Source of the DNA: Candidatus Thorarchaeota archaeon
Lineage (GTDB): Archaea > Asgardarchaeota > Thorarchaeia > Thorarchaeales > Thorarchaeaceae
Length of the DNA stretch: 64,000 nucleotides
Assembly: GCA_021498125.1 (NCBI GenBank)
Contig: JAIZWL010000005.1
Coordinates: 1-64,000, forward strand
Direction of reading: 5' to 3'
Within the stretch, counting starts at the first letter, position 1, and every line of letters begins with the position of its first letter. The notes beneath the pieces were generated by a model, which saw nothing but the letters and a program-made list of their open reading frames with translations, did no database searches and was not told the DNA's origin. Both the position numbers and the translations under genes were made by a program. Of this stretch, positions 1 to 9,506 are shown one piece after another.

Positions 1-51
1 GTGGGCTACTACAACCTCACCATCATGGTGAAGGTCATATGTGACCTGTGA
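1..51 (+). CDS. C-terminal end of a truncated gene
   Basis: Frame 1 is open from the window edge to a TGA at 49-51 and gives a 16-residue tail (VGYYNLTIMVKVICDL). It is followed by a short inverted repeat that could end the transcript. Too little is present to assign a family, and the reading could be chance. Confidence 0.3.
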   Translation: MGYYNLTIMVKVICDL

Positions 52-54
52 CCG

Positions 55-70
55 GGAGTATTTAAACTCC
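55..70 (+). terminator. Short inverted repeat after the edge gene
   Basis: GGAGT and ACTCC flank an AT-only six-base loop four bases after the stop of the partial gene. The stem is only five pairs, so a terminator role is tentative. Confidence 0.25.
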
Positions 71-205
71 TACAAACAATGTCCAAATATGTCCAAGTTT
101 GGCGTAGCTGTTTGCGACCCTCCCGTATATTTTATTTCCGACTCTGAGTAAGCAGTCGGTTTTTCATTCATTGATAAACTGTGGCAACATCGGCCCAATG
201 CATTC

Positions 206-1372
206 TCAGGGAGTAGAGATCGGGAATGCGCCCCACACTAAGAGAATGTAGAGCATCATGATGAAAACGGCGATCATCGTTGCGGACTCAAGCATATTGA
301 CCTTGGAATCATCCGTGATGGTCACACGAAGGATGAACAGTGTCGGAAATGCAAAGAACAGCAGTACGACTGAAAACAGATCGATGGGAATGACGTTCGT
401 CACATTGAAGATGAGCGCGATGATCCCACCTGCGAGAAGCGTGTACCCAAAGATGATGAAGAAGACCTGCACGATGCCTCCGAAGGCATTGGAGAGGGCG
501 ACCTCGATCTTTTCCTTTTTGTGGCTGCTTGCGACAATGATGTACTCGGGTGCCCCGCCAAAGAGCACGAGAAGCAGTGCAGCATGGATAAAGTTCAGAT
601 GTTGTACCTCTGTGGCCCACTCGGCAAATCCGGCCAGCGCCTCACCACCGATCAGCGCACCTATGGCTGCGACGATCATGAAGATGGCGACCTTCTTTGG
701 AGTCATGTCATGGACTGGTAGGGTCGATGACAATGCTTCCTCATCAGACTGTGGTTCAAGTTTGCCGTAGTACTTTGTGATCCGGTAGAGATAGACGATA
801 AAGACTGCAACAAGACACGAGCCAAACATGAGCAGTTCGCCAGCATCGAGGCTCTTCGGGAGTAGTGGATTGGCCATCGCAAACACAAAGAGCATGAGCA
901 TTGTGAACCCAACTGCGAGACTGATGACCGCACCCATGCTCAAGAGATCGGAACCGACCCACATGATCGCATCTGGGAGCGTATAGTTTCCATGCTCGTC
1001 CTTTGGCAGCACAAGTGTATATATGGCGAAGACCAGAGAGTTGACGAAGATGGTCGAGAGTGCAAGTACCCACGCCATCTCGAAATTACCCGCCAGCAAG
1101 AGAAACGTAAGGACGGATAGCTCGGGAATCGTGCTGGCAAGGCTCGCATAGATCCCGGACACATACTCTGTCAGGTTCTTGTGTGTTGAGATCCCTTCTA
1201 CCGACTGGACAAATGCCTCGCTAGAGCCAGCTATCACAAGGACACCCGCGATCAGTTCTATTATTCGTAATGGTGCTTCTGGGACAATGAGACCTAAACT
1301 CTCAATCCCCATAATTGCAAAGATCACAGTAATACCTATTGCAAACGATATCTGCCACAATGCTGGCTTCAT
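206..1372 (-). CDS. Sodium/calcium exchanger (CaCA family)
   Basis: A 388-residue multi-spanning membrane protein with the two-fold pseudo-symmetry of cation/Ca2+ exchangers. The first alpha-repeat carries ASTIPEL (about residues 79-85) and the second carries GGAPEY (about 272-277). These are the acidic ion-binding motifs of the two halves. The halves are joined by a charged loop near residues 200-228. The family exchanges Ca2+ or related cations for Na+ or H+ across the cytoplasmic membrane. I chose the ATG at 1372 because the longer reading frame upstream (to 1546) is hydrophilic, Cys/Arg-rich and overlaps the end of the ABC permease gene. The transported ion cannot be read from the sequence. 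Confidence 0.85.
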   Translation of the reverse strand: MKPALWQISFAIGITVIFAIMGIESLGLIVPEAPLRIIELIAGVLVIAGSSEAFVQSVEGISTHKNLTEYVSGIYASLASTIPELSVLTFLLLAGNFEMAWVLALSTIFVNSLVFAIYTLVLPKDEHGNYTLPDAIMWVGSDLLSMGAVISLAVGFTMLMLFVFAMANPLLPKSLDAGELLMFGSCLVAVFIVYLYRITKYYGKLEPQSDEEALSSTLPVHDMTPKKVAIFMIVAAIGALIGGEALAGFAEWATEVQHLNFIHAALLLVLFGGAPEYIIVASSHKKEKIEVALSNAFGGIVQVFFIIFGYTLLAGGIIALIFNVTNVIPIDLFSVVLLFFAFPTLFILRVTITDDSKVNMLESATMIAVFIMMLYILLVWGAFPISTP

Positions 1373-1442
1373 AGTTTGGCACCTTGTCCGTATCGAACAT
1401 GTCCTATTATTAAATCTCTCTGCATGGTCTCCGAGATCTGTT

Positions 1443-2291
1443 TCATGGGAACGCATGATGGTTCTTGCGCAAGTGTAACGCGGAGCCGGATTTGAACAGA
1501 GGCCACGTGTGTGAATACCAGGGCCAGCTCTTTCGGAGATATGCAACTAGTCCAATGCAGAGCAGTAGTCCAGTACCAACAAGCAGGACTGCAAGATTTG
1601 GCAGAGTTATCGGATCAAAGCCGACGTATTCATGACCAAGTGCCAAGTCTACCATCATAAGGTTTCCAAGAGTTAATGGGTTAATGCTTACAAACGGTCT
1701 CAGCAATTCTGGCAGGTTTGGGTAGGGGATTGCGATACCTATGAAGTAGTTAACGAGCACGATTGCGATCCCGACATGAGACGCTGCTGATTCGCTTTTC
1801 ACAACGGATGCAAGGATGAGTCCAATACCTGCGGAAGTAATTGTGACAGTCGCTGCTATGAGAAGGATCTTCAGTATGCCAAGGGCACTAACTACAAACT
1901 GCGCACCCATGAGCACGCCTAGCAACACAACGACACCTCCCCCAAGGCCTGCATATACTAAGACGGTCAGGATTCGCCCACTACATTCGAGTAGAGGGTT
2001 GACTGGCATTGAGGCGATCTTTGCATAGAGCCCATGTTCTCTGTCTGAGGCTATTGATCCTGCCAGATTGCTTATTCCTATCGTCATGATGGTGAGGGTC
2101 ACGAGGGCAATGACTACGTATCCTTTTACCATTGGCATTACATCTGGGGGCACATCTTGGAACATTACGAGAGGAAGAATGATCAGGAAAAAGATTGAGG
2201 TACCTATCGCCGAACCGAAGATCGCCTTGTCTCTCAGAAATATTCTCGTGGACCGTTGGAAAGATATAATTATTTGATTTAATCTACTCAT
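1443..2291 (-). CDS. ABC-2 type transporter permease
   Basis: A 282-residue membrane protein with about six hydrophobic segments (residues roughly 25-50, 55-75, 105-130, 135-165, 170-190, 225-245), the usual size and layout of an ABC-2 permease. The hydrophilic loop around residues 75-95 contains SDREHGLYAKIASMPVN, a type of cytosolic coupling segment seen in this family (DREHGTL-like). Its start overlaps the end of the upstream ATPase gene by eight bases, so the two are co-translated. The C-terminal tail of about 25 residues is basic and unlike a membrane segment. Exporter substrate unknown; drug or lipid efflux is common for the family. Confidence 0.85.
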   Translation of the reverse strand: MSRLNQIIISFQRSTRIFLRDKAIFGSAIGTSIFFLIILPLVMFQDVPPDVMPMVKGYVVIALVTLTIMTIGISNLAGSIASDREHGLYAKIASMPVNPLLECSGRILTVLVYAGLGGGVVVLLGVLMGAQFVVSALGILKILLIAATVTITSAGIGLILASVVKSESAASHVGIAIVLVNYFIGIAIPYPNLPELLRPFVSINPLTLGNLMMVDLALGHEYVGFDPITLPNLAVLLVGTGLLLCIGLVAYLRKSWPWYSHTWPLFKSGSALHLRKNHHAFP

Positions 2292-3243
2292 TAGGTACCG
2301 CCTCCATCGGATAGTCTGTCAATTTGTAAAAGACATCTTCAAGAGTTGGAGGCCGGGCGTCGAGGCGCACGATCTCAAAACCCGAACTCTTAAGCCGCTC
2401 AGCAATTTTAGGAATTATTTCTGCCGGGTTATCACACAGCAGAGAGATTGATTTACCATGATCTACCACACTGCTCCTCTCATCGACACTGGCAAGTGTT
2501 GTCACCAATTCGGGTGTCTTGGGACGCGCATCAACAATAATGGAACTCTTCAATCCGCTCAGCGCCTTGAGGGAGTCCGGTGTTCCTTCTGTCACAATCT
2601 GCCCGTTGACCATGAGACCTATCCGTGATGCGATCTCCGCGTCCTCCCCGATATGGGTGACCATGAGTATTGCAGTTCCTCTTGCTTTAATCGTAGTGAG
2701 CATGGAGAGAAAGTCACGTCTCACTGAGGGATCGAGGCCTGTCAATGGTTCATCAAGCAGCATGACTCGTACGTCTTTCAGGAATGCGGTAGCGACCTCT
2801 AGTTTCTTCCGCATTCCTCCACTGTATTCGCCGACTCTTCTATCCGCATCATCTTCGAGTCCTGTTATCTCAAGTAACCATGAGATACGATTTTTCTGTT
2901 CTTCTCTCGTGAGACCTAAGAGACCCGCAAAGTATTGTAGATTCTCTCTGCCCGTGAGAAAGTCGGAACAGAAGTTCTCTTGCGGTACATAGCCAATATT
3001 GTCCCGTATTGCCCTGAGATCTCTTCGCATTTCGTGACCTGCAATCTGTACTGTGCCCGAGTCAAATGGTCTTGTCCCCGCAATTATGGAGAGAAGTGTG
3101 CTCTTGCCTGAACCATTAGGGCCCATGAGTACATAGAACTCTTTAGGATCTATGCTCAGGTTAACATTCTCGAGGACCCGAGTTCCATTATAGCTCTTGT
3201 AAAGATTAGTCACACGCACGACCGATTCTTGTTGAGATGTCAT
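2284..3243 (-). CDS. ABC transporter ATP-binding protein
   Basis: The nucleotide-binding subunit of the exporter. It has Walker A GPNGSGKST (about residue 43), signature YSGGM, and Walker B VMLLDEPLTGLDP followed by the H-loop VTHIGED. Residues beyond about 225 form the C-terminal extension usual in ABC-2 drug-export ATPases. I prefer the ATG at 3243. An earlier ATG at 3258 adds five residues, but its codons lie inside a near-perfect palindrome (3246-3260) that looks regulatory. The gene is divergent from the membrane-protein/regulator pair at 3353-4365, which probably controls it. Confidence 0.9.
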   Translation of the reverse strand: MTSQQESVVRVTNLYKSYNGTRVLENVNLSIDPKEFYVLMGPNGSGKSTLLSIIAGTRPFDSGTVQIAGHEMRRDLRAIRDNIGYVPQENFCSDFLTGRENLQYFAGLLGLTREEQKNRISWLLEITGLEDDADRRVGEYSGGMRKKLEVATAFLKDVRVMLLDEPLTGLDPSVRRDFLSMLTTIKARGTAILMVTHIGEDAEIASRIGLMVNGQIVTEGTPDSLKALSGLKSSIIVDARPKTPELVTTLASVDERSSVVDHGKSISLLCDNPAEIIPKIAERLKSSGFEIVRLDARPPTLEDVFYKLTDYPMEAVPNE

Positions 3244-3245
3244 AC

Positions 3246-3300
3246 GAATGCAGTGCATTCAAATGCACTTAAGGAATGGACAAGTTCTGTGTTACAGAAC
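3246..3300. promoter_or_regulatory. Two palindromes between divergent transporter and regulator genes
   Basis: GAATGCA/TGCATTC around one base occupies 3246-3260, and GTTCTGT/ACAGAAC around three bases occupies 3284-3300. Both are perfect 7-bp inverted repeats. They lie in the gap between the leftward ABC exporter and the rightward gene pair that ends in a winged-helix regulator. Dyad sites of this kind are typical operators for dimeric regulators. Which protein binds is inference. Confidence 0.5.
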
Positions 3301-3352
3301 AACTGTATTAATTAACATGTCTTGATGCGTATGCTAAAAGTGGGGTAACACA

Positions 3353-3994
3353 ATGGAAGAGATCCAGAAGGTCCTCGAAGCTCTGAGAGTGGTCGAACGT
3401 TATGAGGACTATCTATTCAAGAGAGCTTGGGCGAAAGCGTTGATTGCAATTGGAATCGTAATTCCACTTGGTGCGCTAGTCAGCATGAACGCACTCCTTA
3501 TTGCTACCATCACAGGCGTTGATGAACTCGTCGTGGCCTTATTTGCCCAACTGTTGATAATTATCATCGGCATTGGGTATGTTGTTCTCACCTTCTTTGG
3601 GGCTTGGAAGACCTTGAAGGGCCATGTAGACAAAGCCACGAGAAGATCCCACGTTGGTCCATTGATTGGCATTATTTGGTTTGTATCATTTCTCATGGTC
3701 AGTTTTGTGCCGGAACGAGTACAAGGCCCCGCTCTACTCTGGGGTGCTAGTGTAGCCTGTATTTTATCATTTTTAATCCTTAGATCGAACGATTCACACT
3801 TCTTTGGTCATCTGCTCCTCACTCTCGGGCTCGCTTTGGGAATAGTTTCACTTCCAATTCTTTTCATTGGTGATCTTGCACTTGCAAAGTACACTGCACT
3901 CATAGCGTTCTCTGTTGGTTTTATTATTGCAGGATTTCGAATGCATCAAGTTGCAACAACTGCTCTTGCGCCCCCGGATAAAACGGCCTCGTAG
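3353..3994 (+). CDS. Six-span membrane protein of unknown function
   Basis: A 213-residue protein with a short amphipathic N-terminus (VLEALRVVERYEDYLFKRAW) and about six membrane segments between residues 24 and 203. The gene starts with ATG after a GGGG-containing stretch and is followed 11 bases later by a winged-helix regulator gene, so they form a unit. It faces the ABC exporter across a region with two palindromes. A sensor or membrane partner for the regulator is a reasonable guess. I do not recognise the family. Confidence 0.7.
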   Translation: MEEIQKVLEALRVVERYEDYLFKRAWAKALIAIGIVIPLGALVSMNALLIATITGVDELVVALFAQLLIIIIGIGYVVLTFFGAWKTLKGHVDKATRRSHVGPLIGIIWFVSFLMVSFVPERVQGPALLWGASVACILSFLILRSNDSHFFGHLLLTLGLALGIVSLPILFIGDLALAKYTALIAFSVGFIIAGFRMHQVATTALAPPDKTAS

Positions 3995-4005
3995 GTGAAC
4001 TCTCT

Positions 4006-4365
4006 ATGAAGGGGCCTCTCGATCTTAGTGATGATGAACGGCTCTTTCAGGCGCAGCCACGTTTCTCAATTATATATTTACTTTTTCTCAAGAGGCGGAT
4101 TGGTTTTGTAGAGCTTGTCCATCTCCTCGGGCTGACCCCTGGGAATTTGGACCATCATCTGAAGAAATTGGAGAGCGGAGGTCTCATAGAGACAAGGCGG
4201 GTCCTGTCATGGAAGCCTCTCGTTATTGTGGAGCTCACTGCAAAAGGTGCTGATGCGTTTCGCAGGTACGTGAGCAAGCTACAACACCTGCTGTCACAGA
4301 TTCCAGATACTATGCTTACTGATAGGGATTTTCCGTCTTCTCACTCCTCTGATTCGGAAATGTGA
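4006..4365 (+). CDS. Winged-helix transcriptional regulator
   Basis: 119 residues with one DNA-binding winged helix-turn-helix. RFSIIYLLFLKRRIGFVEL is followed by the recognition segment LLGLTPGNLDHHLKKLESG (about residues 45-63) and a wing leading to a C-terminal helix. The arrangement matches archaeal HTH_34/ArsR/MarR-like regulators. It lies 11 bases downstream of the membrane protein and is probably translated with it. It likely regulates the divergent ABC exporter through the palindromes at 3246-3300. No ligand-binding domain is visible. Confidence 0.85.
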   Translation: MKGPLDLSDDERLFQAQPRFSIIYLLFLKRRIGFVELVHLLGLTPGNLDHHLKKLESGGLIETRRVLSWKPLVIVELTAKGADAFRRYVSKLQHLLSQIPDTMLTDRDFPSSHSSDSEM

Positions 4366-4395
4366 ATATTATTTAATTTCTCCACGTGTGCTGAT

Positions 4396-6741
4396 CTAAT
4401 GGTATGACTTGGATCTTGAATGATTGATTGTTGGGCGTGTCACAGTCATCAACAATCGACCATCGTTGTCATGTGTCGAGGGAGATGGCGAGAGAGTATG
4501 ACCGTATGCATTGAAGCTTTGAAGAGTGGATGTCTGCGGTGTGATAGGCTGTTGTTCGAGTTCTTGATACGAGGACGCGCTGACACCAAGGACAAATGAT
4601 CCCATCCAGTCGGCCATCGGTGGCATTTCGCCTTTTTCTATCAGTGCCCACCACAACTCATCAGTGAGTCTATTGCTTATTGGAACTGAGAATTCATAGT
4701 GAGAGTACATTGCGCCACCTGCAAGGAACGGTGTACCATTCTCATCAGGTACTGCAACTATGATGTACAGCGGGTTCCCTGTCGCCTCTTCTAATGCAAG
4801 CCCATAGGTGGGGTCCGTATGCACATCCGCAACTAGAGCAGCTCTTCCCGCTTCCGAATCAGTGCCTTCCAACTCCGCAAGAATCTTGCCGATATCTTTC
4901 AAGATCACCCATTCAGAAGTATTGAGTGCAGTACCTGAGAGTTCTTTCTCGGAGATCGTCTTCAGGCTCAATGACAACCACAGAAGATCTTCAGTTCTCG
5001 ATATGAGTGAGATGTTGTCTATCCCCCGTTCATGGAAACTATCTATCATCATCTTGCATAGCGACGCCAGTCTGGTATAGAGTTCAGGGACTGGCTCAAC
5101 GTATCCGGGAGGTGGATTGTGACCGCCATAGTAACGCGAGTACGACTCTTTCACAGACAGTATCGTATCATGTCTGAGTTCGGTCCATGTGCCAAGACAG
5201 GTCGCTAGCTGTTTATCCTGCCATTGCGGTACCATCATGAACGACGGATTTCCCGCCTTGGGCGTGTCGAGGAGCGTCTTGAAGGAATAGAGCCAGAGCC
5301 AGTAGAGGTTACTAGTCCACGTATCTATTGTACAATTTGAGATTTTTTTCTTCAGTAGATCCATCTGAGCAACATAGTTAACATACGACTTCTGATCATC
5401 AAGAAGCTCCCATGCTCTTTCCGATCCCAGTGCAGCCATGATGTCCAGTGCCTTAGGCAGATCTCGAAACGGTACCTGGTCGTGAGTGAGTTCGCTGAAC
5501 ACATACGAGTCTGGGACAAACCTTTGGCCCATGAATCTGAGACCTTTTGTTGCATTCATGTCATTAATGTCACTCAAGAAGCTGGAGAGTATCTGGGGAT
5601 CTCGGCAGGTCTTTGCCGTCTCAATGAAGACTCCTAACTTGTACGGGTCCATCAACTCAGTAAAATTGTGAGGGTCATTGTATAATGCCTCGATGATGAC
5701 TTGATAATCGTACGGTGTGAGATCATCACTCGTGCCCACAAAGAATGAGGTTGTATCATACACGGTCATCCATTGTTGTGTAGCATTTGCGAGGCCGCCC
5801 TTGTACACTGAACTCTGCTGCTGCTGTAATGCAATACATAGGAGGATTGCTTGGGCGGTCTCATTACGACCACGTTCGATATTTTTAGCCTCATACAAAG
5901 GCTCGAAGTCTTTTGGTTCAAGGCGGAACGCTACTCGTGAGTACCACATTACTGCTTTGAAATATTGTTTGAGCTTTTCAGAACGGGTGTAGTGACCGCG
6001 AGGAATGAACTGGCTCCAGTCGGTCTTTTGGTTCATGAACCACTGATTGTTGAACCCTGATGCACTATTTATCAAATATAATACTGGGTTGACCCATTCT
6101 GCTACTACCTCGGGGACTTGCCATGATGAATTCAGAAGTTTGGCTGCTACCGCAAAATAGGCGACATTCTTTTTCGCATAGTCCTTCCATAGCGGTTCAG
6201 TGATCGTATTATATTGTTGTAATGACACCTCCACCATATGAAGCGATAAATTGTATAATATACTTTTGAAATGGGTCTCTTCTATTTCTCTGAGTGTGAG
6301 GTCGTATAGCACATGATAGGCATGAAGAACAGAGTCAGTTGTGACAAAAGAAGGCCTATTCATTTCATAATTATATTGATAGACGTCGTAGAACATCTGA
6401 AATCCGGAGCGGGTCGCCACAAAATAATGATCTGCAATGGCCTGTTTCTCCTCCTCATTGAGATAAAATGAGTCAAGGTTCATCACATTTGACAGATCGG
6501 GCGCAAGTTCGTATTGGGGGGCATTGAGTGTATAATTGGTCTTGTATTCTGTGTAGTTTCCAAAGTGCCTATGATCCATCGATATGTTAAGGGGTTCGTA
6601 AGTCGTCTTTGAACTGGTAGTGGGCGATGAGGGCGAGGAGCCTACCATTGCACCCATTAGCATTCCTATTGACCCCGATACAAAAAGAATTATAATAATT
6701 ACGATTGCCCAAGTACGATCAGCTATCTCCTTTTCTGACAA
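4396..6741 (-). CDS. Membrane-anchored DUF3160 protein
   Basis: A 781-residue protein. A TTG start gives a short cytosolic N-terminus, one membrane anchor (about residues 12-32) and a long extracellular part. The segments DSFYLNEEEKQAIADHYFVA and FVTTDSVLHAYHVLYDLTL match my memory of the DUF3160 family, whose members are large secreted or anchored proteins of unknown activity. The anchor is followed by a Ser/Thr/Pro linker, and the last 40 residues are low-complexity and polar. The gene stands alone: the upstream gene is divergent and the downstream gene converges on it. Start codon uncertain, family moderately sure, function unknown. Confidence 0.7.
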   Translation of the reverse strand: MSEKEIADRTWAIVIIIILFVSGSIGMLMGAMVGSSPSSPTTSSKTTYEPLNISMDHRHFGNYTEYKTNYTLNAPQYELAPDLSNVMNLDSFYLNEEEKQAIADHYFVATRSGFQMFYDVYQYNYEMNRPSFVTTDSVLHAYHVLYDLTLREIEETHFKSILYNLSLHMVEVSLQQYNTITEPLWKDYAKKNVAYFAVAAKLLNSSWQVPEVVAEWVNPVLYLINSASGFNNQWFMNQKTDWSQFIPRGHYTRSEKLKQYFKAVMWYSRVAFRLEPKDFEPLYEAKNIERGRNETAQAILLCIALQQQQSSVYKGGLANATQQWMTVYDTTSFFVGTSDDLTPYDYQVIIEALYNDPHNFTELMDPYKLGVFIETAKTCRDPQILSSFLSDINDMNATKGLRFMGQRFVPDSYVFSELTHDQVPFRDLPKALDIMAALGSERAWELLDDQKSYVNYVAQMDLLKKKISNCTIDTWTSNLYWLWLYSFKTLLDTPKAGNPSFMMVPQWQDKQLATCLGTWTELRHDTILSVKESYSRYYGGHNPPPGYVEPVPELYTRLASLCKMMIDSFHERGIDNISLISRTEDLLWLSLSLKTISEKELSGTALNTSEWVILKDIGKILAELEGTDSEAGRAALVADVHTDPTYGLALEEATGNPLYIIVAVPDENGTPFLAGGAMYSHYEFSVPISNRLTDELWWALIEKGEMPPMADWMGSFVLGVSASSYQELEQQPITPQTSTLQSFNAYGHTLSPSPSTHDNDGRLLMTVTRPTINHSRSKSYH

Positions 6742-6905
6742 ATTAGGACACCTTTCTTTCTTTACCTAGAATATTACCATTACTTTGCTATTAATCTCGT
6801 TGTGTATTTGATAATACGTTGTTTGCGCTAATAGTGATTTGGCAATCCTGTTTGGAAAACCTCAATAGATGGGAGGTCATCATTTAGTTGCAGGATGGTG
6901 TGGCT

Positions 6906-7448
6906 ATGACAAATTATCTTCGAGATATTCCTCCCGGACCGGATCCCCCCAGTCAGATCAATGTGGTCATTGAAATAACACGGGCCTCCAAGAACAAGTA
7001 CGAGTACGATACAGAACACAACGTCTTTCGTCTTGACCGTGTGCTGTATACCTTTGCTCCCTTTGACTATGGGTTTATTCCGCAGACTCTCGACTGTGAC
7101 GGGGACCCTCTTGATGTGATCCTCTTCATTAACGAACCGACATTCACTGGCTGTCTGGTGCATGCCCGACCAATTGGGATTATGGAGATGGATGATAATG
7201 GCCGTATCGATGACAAGATCATAGCCGTGCCTGTGAAGGACCCGTATTATCGAGATGTCAAGAGCATTATCGATGTGCCGCGGAGTCTTATTGAGGAGCT
7301 CAAACATTTCTACGCTACTTACAAGATACAAGAGGGCGGCCATACCGAGGTTCGAAAGTTCAAAGAGTTGAAGGATGCCTTTGAGACCATCACCCGTTGT
7401 ATTGCAGATTTTCAGAAGGTCGAGAATGGTGAGAAGCCGGACTGTTGA
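6906..7448 (+). CDS. ppa: Inorganic pyrophosphatase (family I, soluble)
   Basis: Hydrolyses pyrophosphate to two phosphates in the cytosol, pulling biosynthetic reactions forward. The 180-residue product has the family I features: NVVIEITRASKNKYEYD with substrate-binding lysine and arginine residues (about 20-36), the YGFIPQT segment (about residues 57-63) and the metal-binding DGDPLDVI (about 67-74). Two more aspartates follow near DDKIIAVPVKDP. Length equals that of bacterial and archaeal hexameric enzymes. The ATG at 6906 is preferred over a TTG at 6888. No operon partner is seen. Confidence 0.95.
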   Translation: MTNYLRDIPPGPDPPSQINVVIEITRASKNKYEYDTEHNVFRLDRVLYTFAPFDYGFIPQTLDCDGDPLDVILFINEPTFTGCLVHARPIGIMEMDDNGRIDDKIIAVPVKDPYYRDVKSIIDVPRSLIEELKHFYATYKIQEGGHTEVRKFKELKDAFETITRCIADFQKVENGEKPDC

Positions 7449-7496
7449 TCCTTCCCCTTGTCGAGCCTGATGCTCCTCGATGGTGCGAACATGAAA

Positions 7497-8570
7497 TTAA
7501 ATTATATACTCTGTGGAGCCGTCTGTAGTCTCGATTCTCTCCTGAGCAGCAGCAACATATTCCGGATTGATGTCGATCCCCACGTAATGACGACCTAATG
7601 ACTTTGCTACGACTGCCGTCGTGCCACTTCCTACAAAGGGGTCAAGTACAATCCCATCAGGTGGGCACAACAGCTTCACAAGTTCCCCTATCACGAATTG
7701 TGGATAGATGGCGGGATGCTTGATTCCCTTGATGGTTTCGACGGGGCTTTCTATCACATCTCGTTTCAGTCGGTTCCCTAGAATCCTGATGATCGTGAAT
7801 CCCTTTTGTTCAATCTGGGTCTTACGACCTCCCTCCTGACCACCAAATGCGGGCGCATGAATTCCACGGATCTTCATTCTGAACCCGCTGATCTTACCGC
7901 TCTTGACCTCTTGGATCACTTCGTCTAATTTTCTCCGTGCGGTCGCTTTCTCTTTGGGCGAGAGGTCGCTCTGCTCAATGAGCGTATAATACTTCTGCCC
8001 TATCCGTGATCCATTCTTTGGTCTTTTCTTGACGAAAGTGTGTTCCGCGAGAAACTCGTCAAGGTTGAAATAATATTTATCGGATTTTACAAAATCAAAG
8101 AACGGTTCGGTCGCAGGAACAAGTCGCCGTTTGAACTGACGAGGTGTAGGATTGAGCTTCACCCATGTGATCTCGTTGACAAGCTTCACTGGTTCACTGT
8201 CCATCGCCTCGATCGCAAATCTCCACGGGATCAATTTCAACGATTTCTTGACGTACTTATCACCGATATTGAAGACTATGTGCCCGCCGTCATGGATGAT
8301 TCTGACGCATTCGTGAAAGACTTGCAGCAGCCGTGCTATGTATTTGTCAGGTGAGGTCTCACTCCCGATCTCTTCAGGAACGCCGTAGTCCCTCTGTTGA
8401 TAGTATGGCGGTGAGGTGATCACAAGGTCGATTGATGCATCTGGGATCTCTCTCAAGACCTCAGTACTATCTCCTACAAGTAATCTGTTCACATACTGAT
8501 CCCTTTGTTCATATGGCATCATTCGCACCAAAGATTGTACATCTTCACGACATGAATGAACGTGGTTCAT
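7497..8570 (-). CDS. DNA methyltransferase (N4-cytosine/N6-adenine, beta-type order)
   Basis: Transfers a methyl group from SAM to an exocyclic amino group in DNA. Catalytic motif IV TSPPY (about residues 52-56) comes first and the SAM-binding motif DPFVGSGTT (about 314-322) comes near the end, the beta-class order. A TSPP form is frequent in N4-cytosine enzymes, but adenine cannot be excluded. The middle (about 150-280) is basic and is the likely target-recognition region. No restriction gene is adjacent, so this is an orphan enzyme. An ATG at 8522 is an alternative start, since similarity to the family begins near NRLLVGDSTEVL. Confidence 0.85.
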   Translation of the reverse strand: MNHVHSCREDVQSLVRMMPYEQRDQYVNRLLVGDSTEVLREIPDASIDLVITSPPYYQQRDYGVPEEIGSETSPDKYIARLLQVFHECVRIIHDGGHIVFNIGDKYVKKSLKLIPWRFAIEAMDSEPVKLVNEITWVKLNPTPRQFKRRLVPATEPFFDFVKSDKYYFNLDEFLAEHTFVKKRPKNGSRIGQKYYTLIEQSDLSPKEKATARRKLDEVIQEVKSGKISGFRMKIRGIHAPAFGGQEGGRKTQIEQKGFTIIRILGNRLKRDVIESPVETIKGIKHPAIYPQFVIGELVKLLCPPDGIVLDPFVGSGTTAVVAKSLGRHYVGIDINPEYVAAAQERIETTDGSTEYII

Positions 8571-8827
8571 TTAATAACTACTATCTTCAGAAGACTGTTC
8601 TCTTAGTATTCGCTGTTTTGCAAGTAGGTCCATATTGTTTTATTACGACCTCCCACGTTCATGTTTGCCGTTGGCATGAATTTAAGATCGCCTTACATAA
8701 TTGATGAGTGTTATCTTGAACTGCCGATCTGGGACTTTCACGACCGAAGCGAAAGCTCTTTAGAGGGGTTACATACTCGACAGAGGCCCTCTTGAAAGGT
8801 AATCGATACAGACAGGGCGGATTATTC

Positions 8828-9493
8828 ATGACAGATCAAATTCAATGTAAAGCAGTAATCTTTGACTTCGACGGGACGCTCGCTAATAGTATGCCATTTC
8901 TTGAACGCATCGGTGTCAATGTCATGATGAAGTACTATGGGCTTGATCGAGAAGAGGCTACCAACAGATATCGGATCACGACCGGCCTGCCATATGAGCA
9001 TCAGATCAAGATCAATTTCCCGGACCATCCGAAGAACGAAGAAGCGATCGAGGAGTTCGAGCGACTTAAGATCGAGAAGATATTTGACCAAGAGCTCTTT
9101 CCGGATACCGTACGGACTCTCTTCGCCCTGAAGGAAAAAGGCATCAAGATCTTCGTGTCCTCCTCGACATTTCAGTCAACTATTGTCAGTTATTTCGAGC
9201 GCCGCAATCTAAGAACTCTGTTCACGGACATTCTTGGTTACAAGCCCGGTTTCGAAAAAGGATCTGATCATTTTAATTACGTCCGCGACCGTCATAGAAT
9301 TCCTCTTGAGGACGTTATCTTCGTTGGCGATTCGCTCAAAGACTATGAGCGCGCAAAAGGATATTGTCGCTTCATCGCTATGGTGGGACTGTTCTCAGAG
9401 CAGGACTTTCGAGATGCTGGTCATAAGGGCCTGATCGTCCGAGAGCTCTCGGCCATACCTCCCGCTCTGGCCCCGGTTGAAGTGACTGCTTAA
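8828..9493 (+). CDS. HAD-superfamily hydrolase (phosphatase-like)
   Basis: A 221-residue cytosolic hydrolase. Motif I is FDFDGTLANS (nucleophile Asp near residue 14), followed by an alpha-helical cap (about 20-95). Motif II is SSSTFQ, motif III is a lysine in the KPGFEKG region, and motif IV is FVGDSLKD. This is the phosphoglycolate-phosphatase-like subgroup with a C1 cap. The substrate is not predictable. I chose the ATG at 8828 over an upstream in-frame codon at 8792 because the fold begins only a few residues after it. The gene converges on nadA with a gap of 13 bases. Confidence 0.9.
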   Translation: MTDQIQCKAVIFDFDGTLANSMPFLERIGVNVMMKYYGLDREEATNRYRITTGLPYEHQIKINFPDHPKNEEAIEEFERLKIEKIFDQELFPDTVRTLFALKEKGIKIFVSSSTFQSTIVSYFERRNLRTLFTDILGYKPGFEKGSDHFNYVRDRHRIPLEDVIFVGDSLKDYERAKGYCRFIAMVGLFSEQDFRDAGHKGLIVRELSAIPPALAPVEVTA

Positions 9494-9506
9494 TCTTTGG
9501 TCACGC

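Noticed and set aside
79-100. Direct repeat TGTCCAA near the left edge
   Set aside because: Only two short copies eleven bases apart; too small to be distinguished from chance.
6828-7343. 171-codon antisense frame over the pyrophosphatase gene
   Set aside because: The sense strand encodes a complete pyrophosphatase; the antisense product is unlike any protein.
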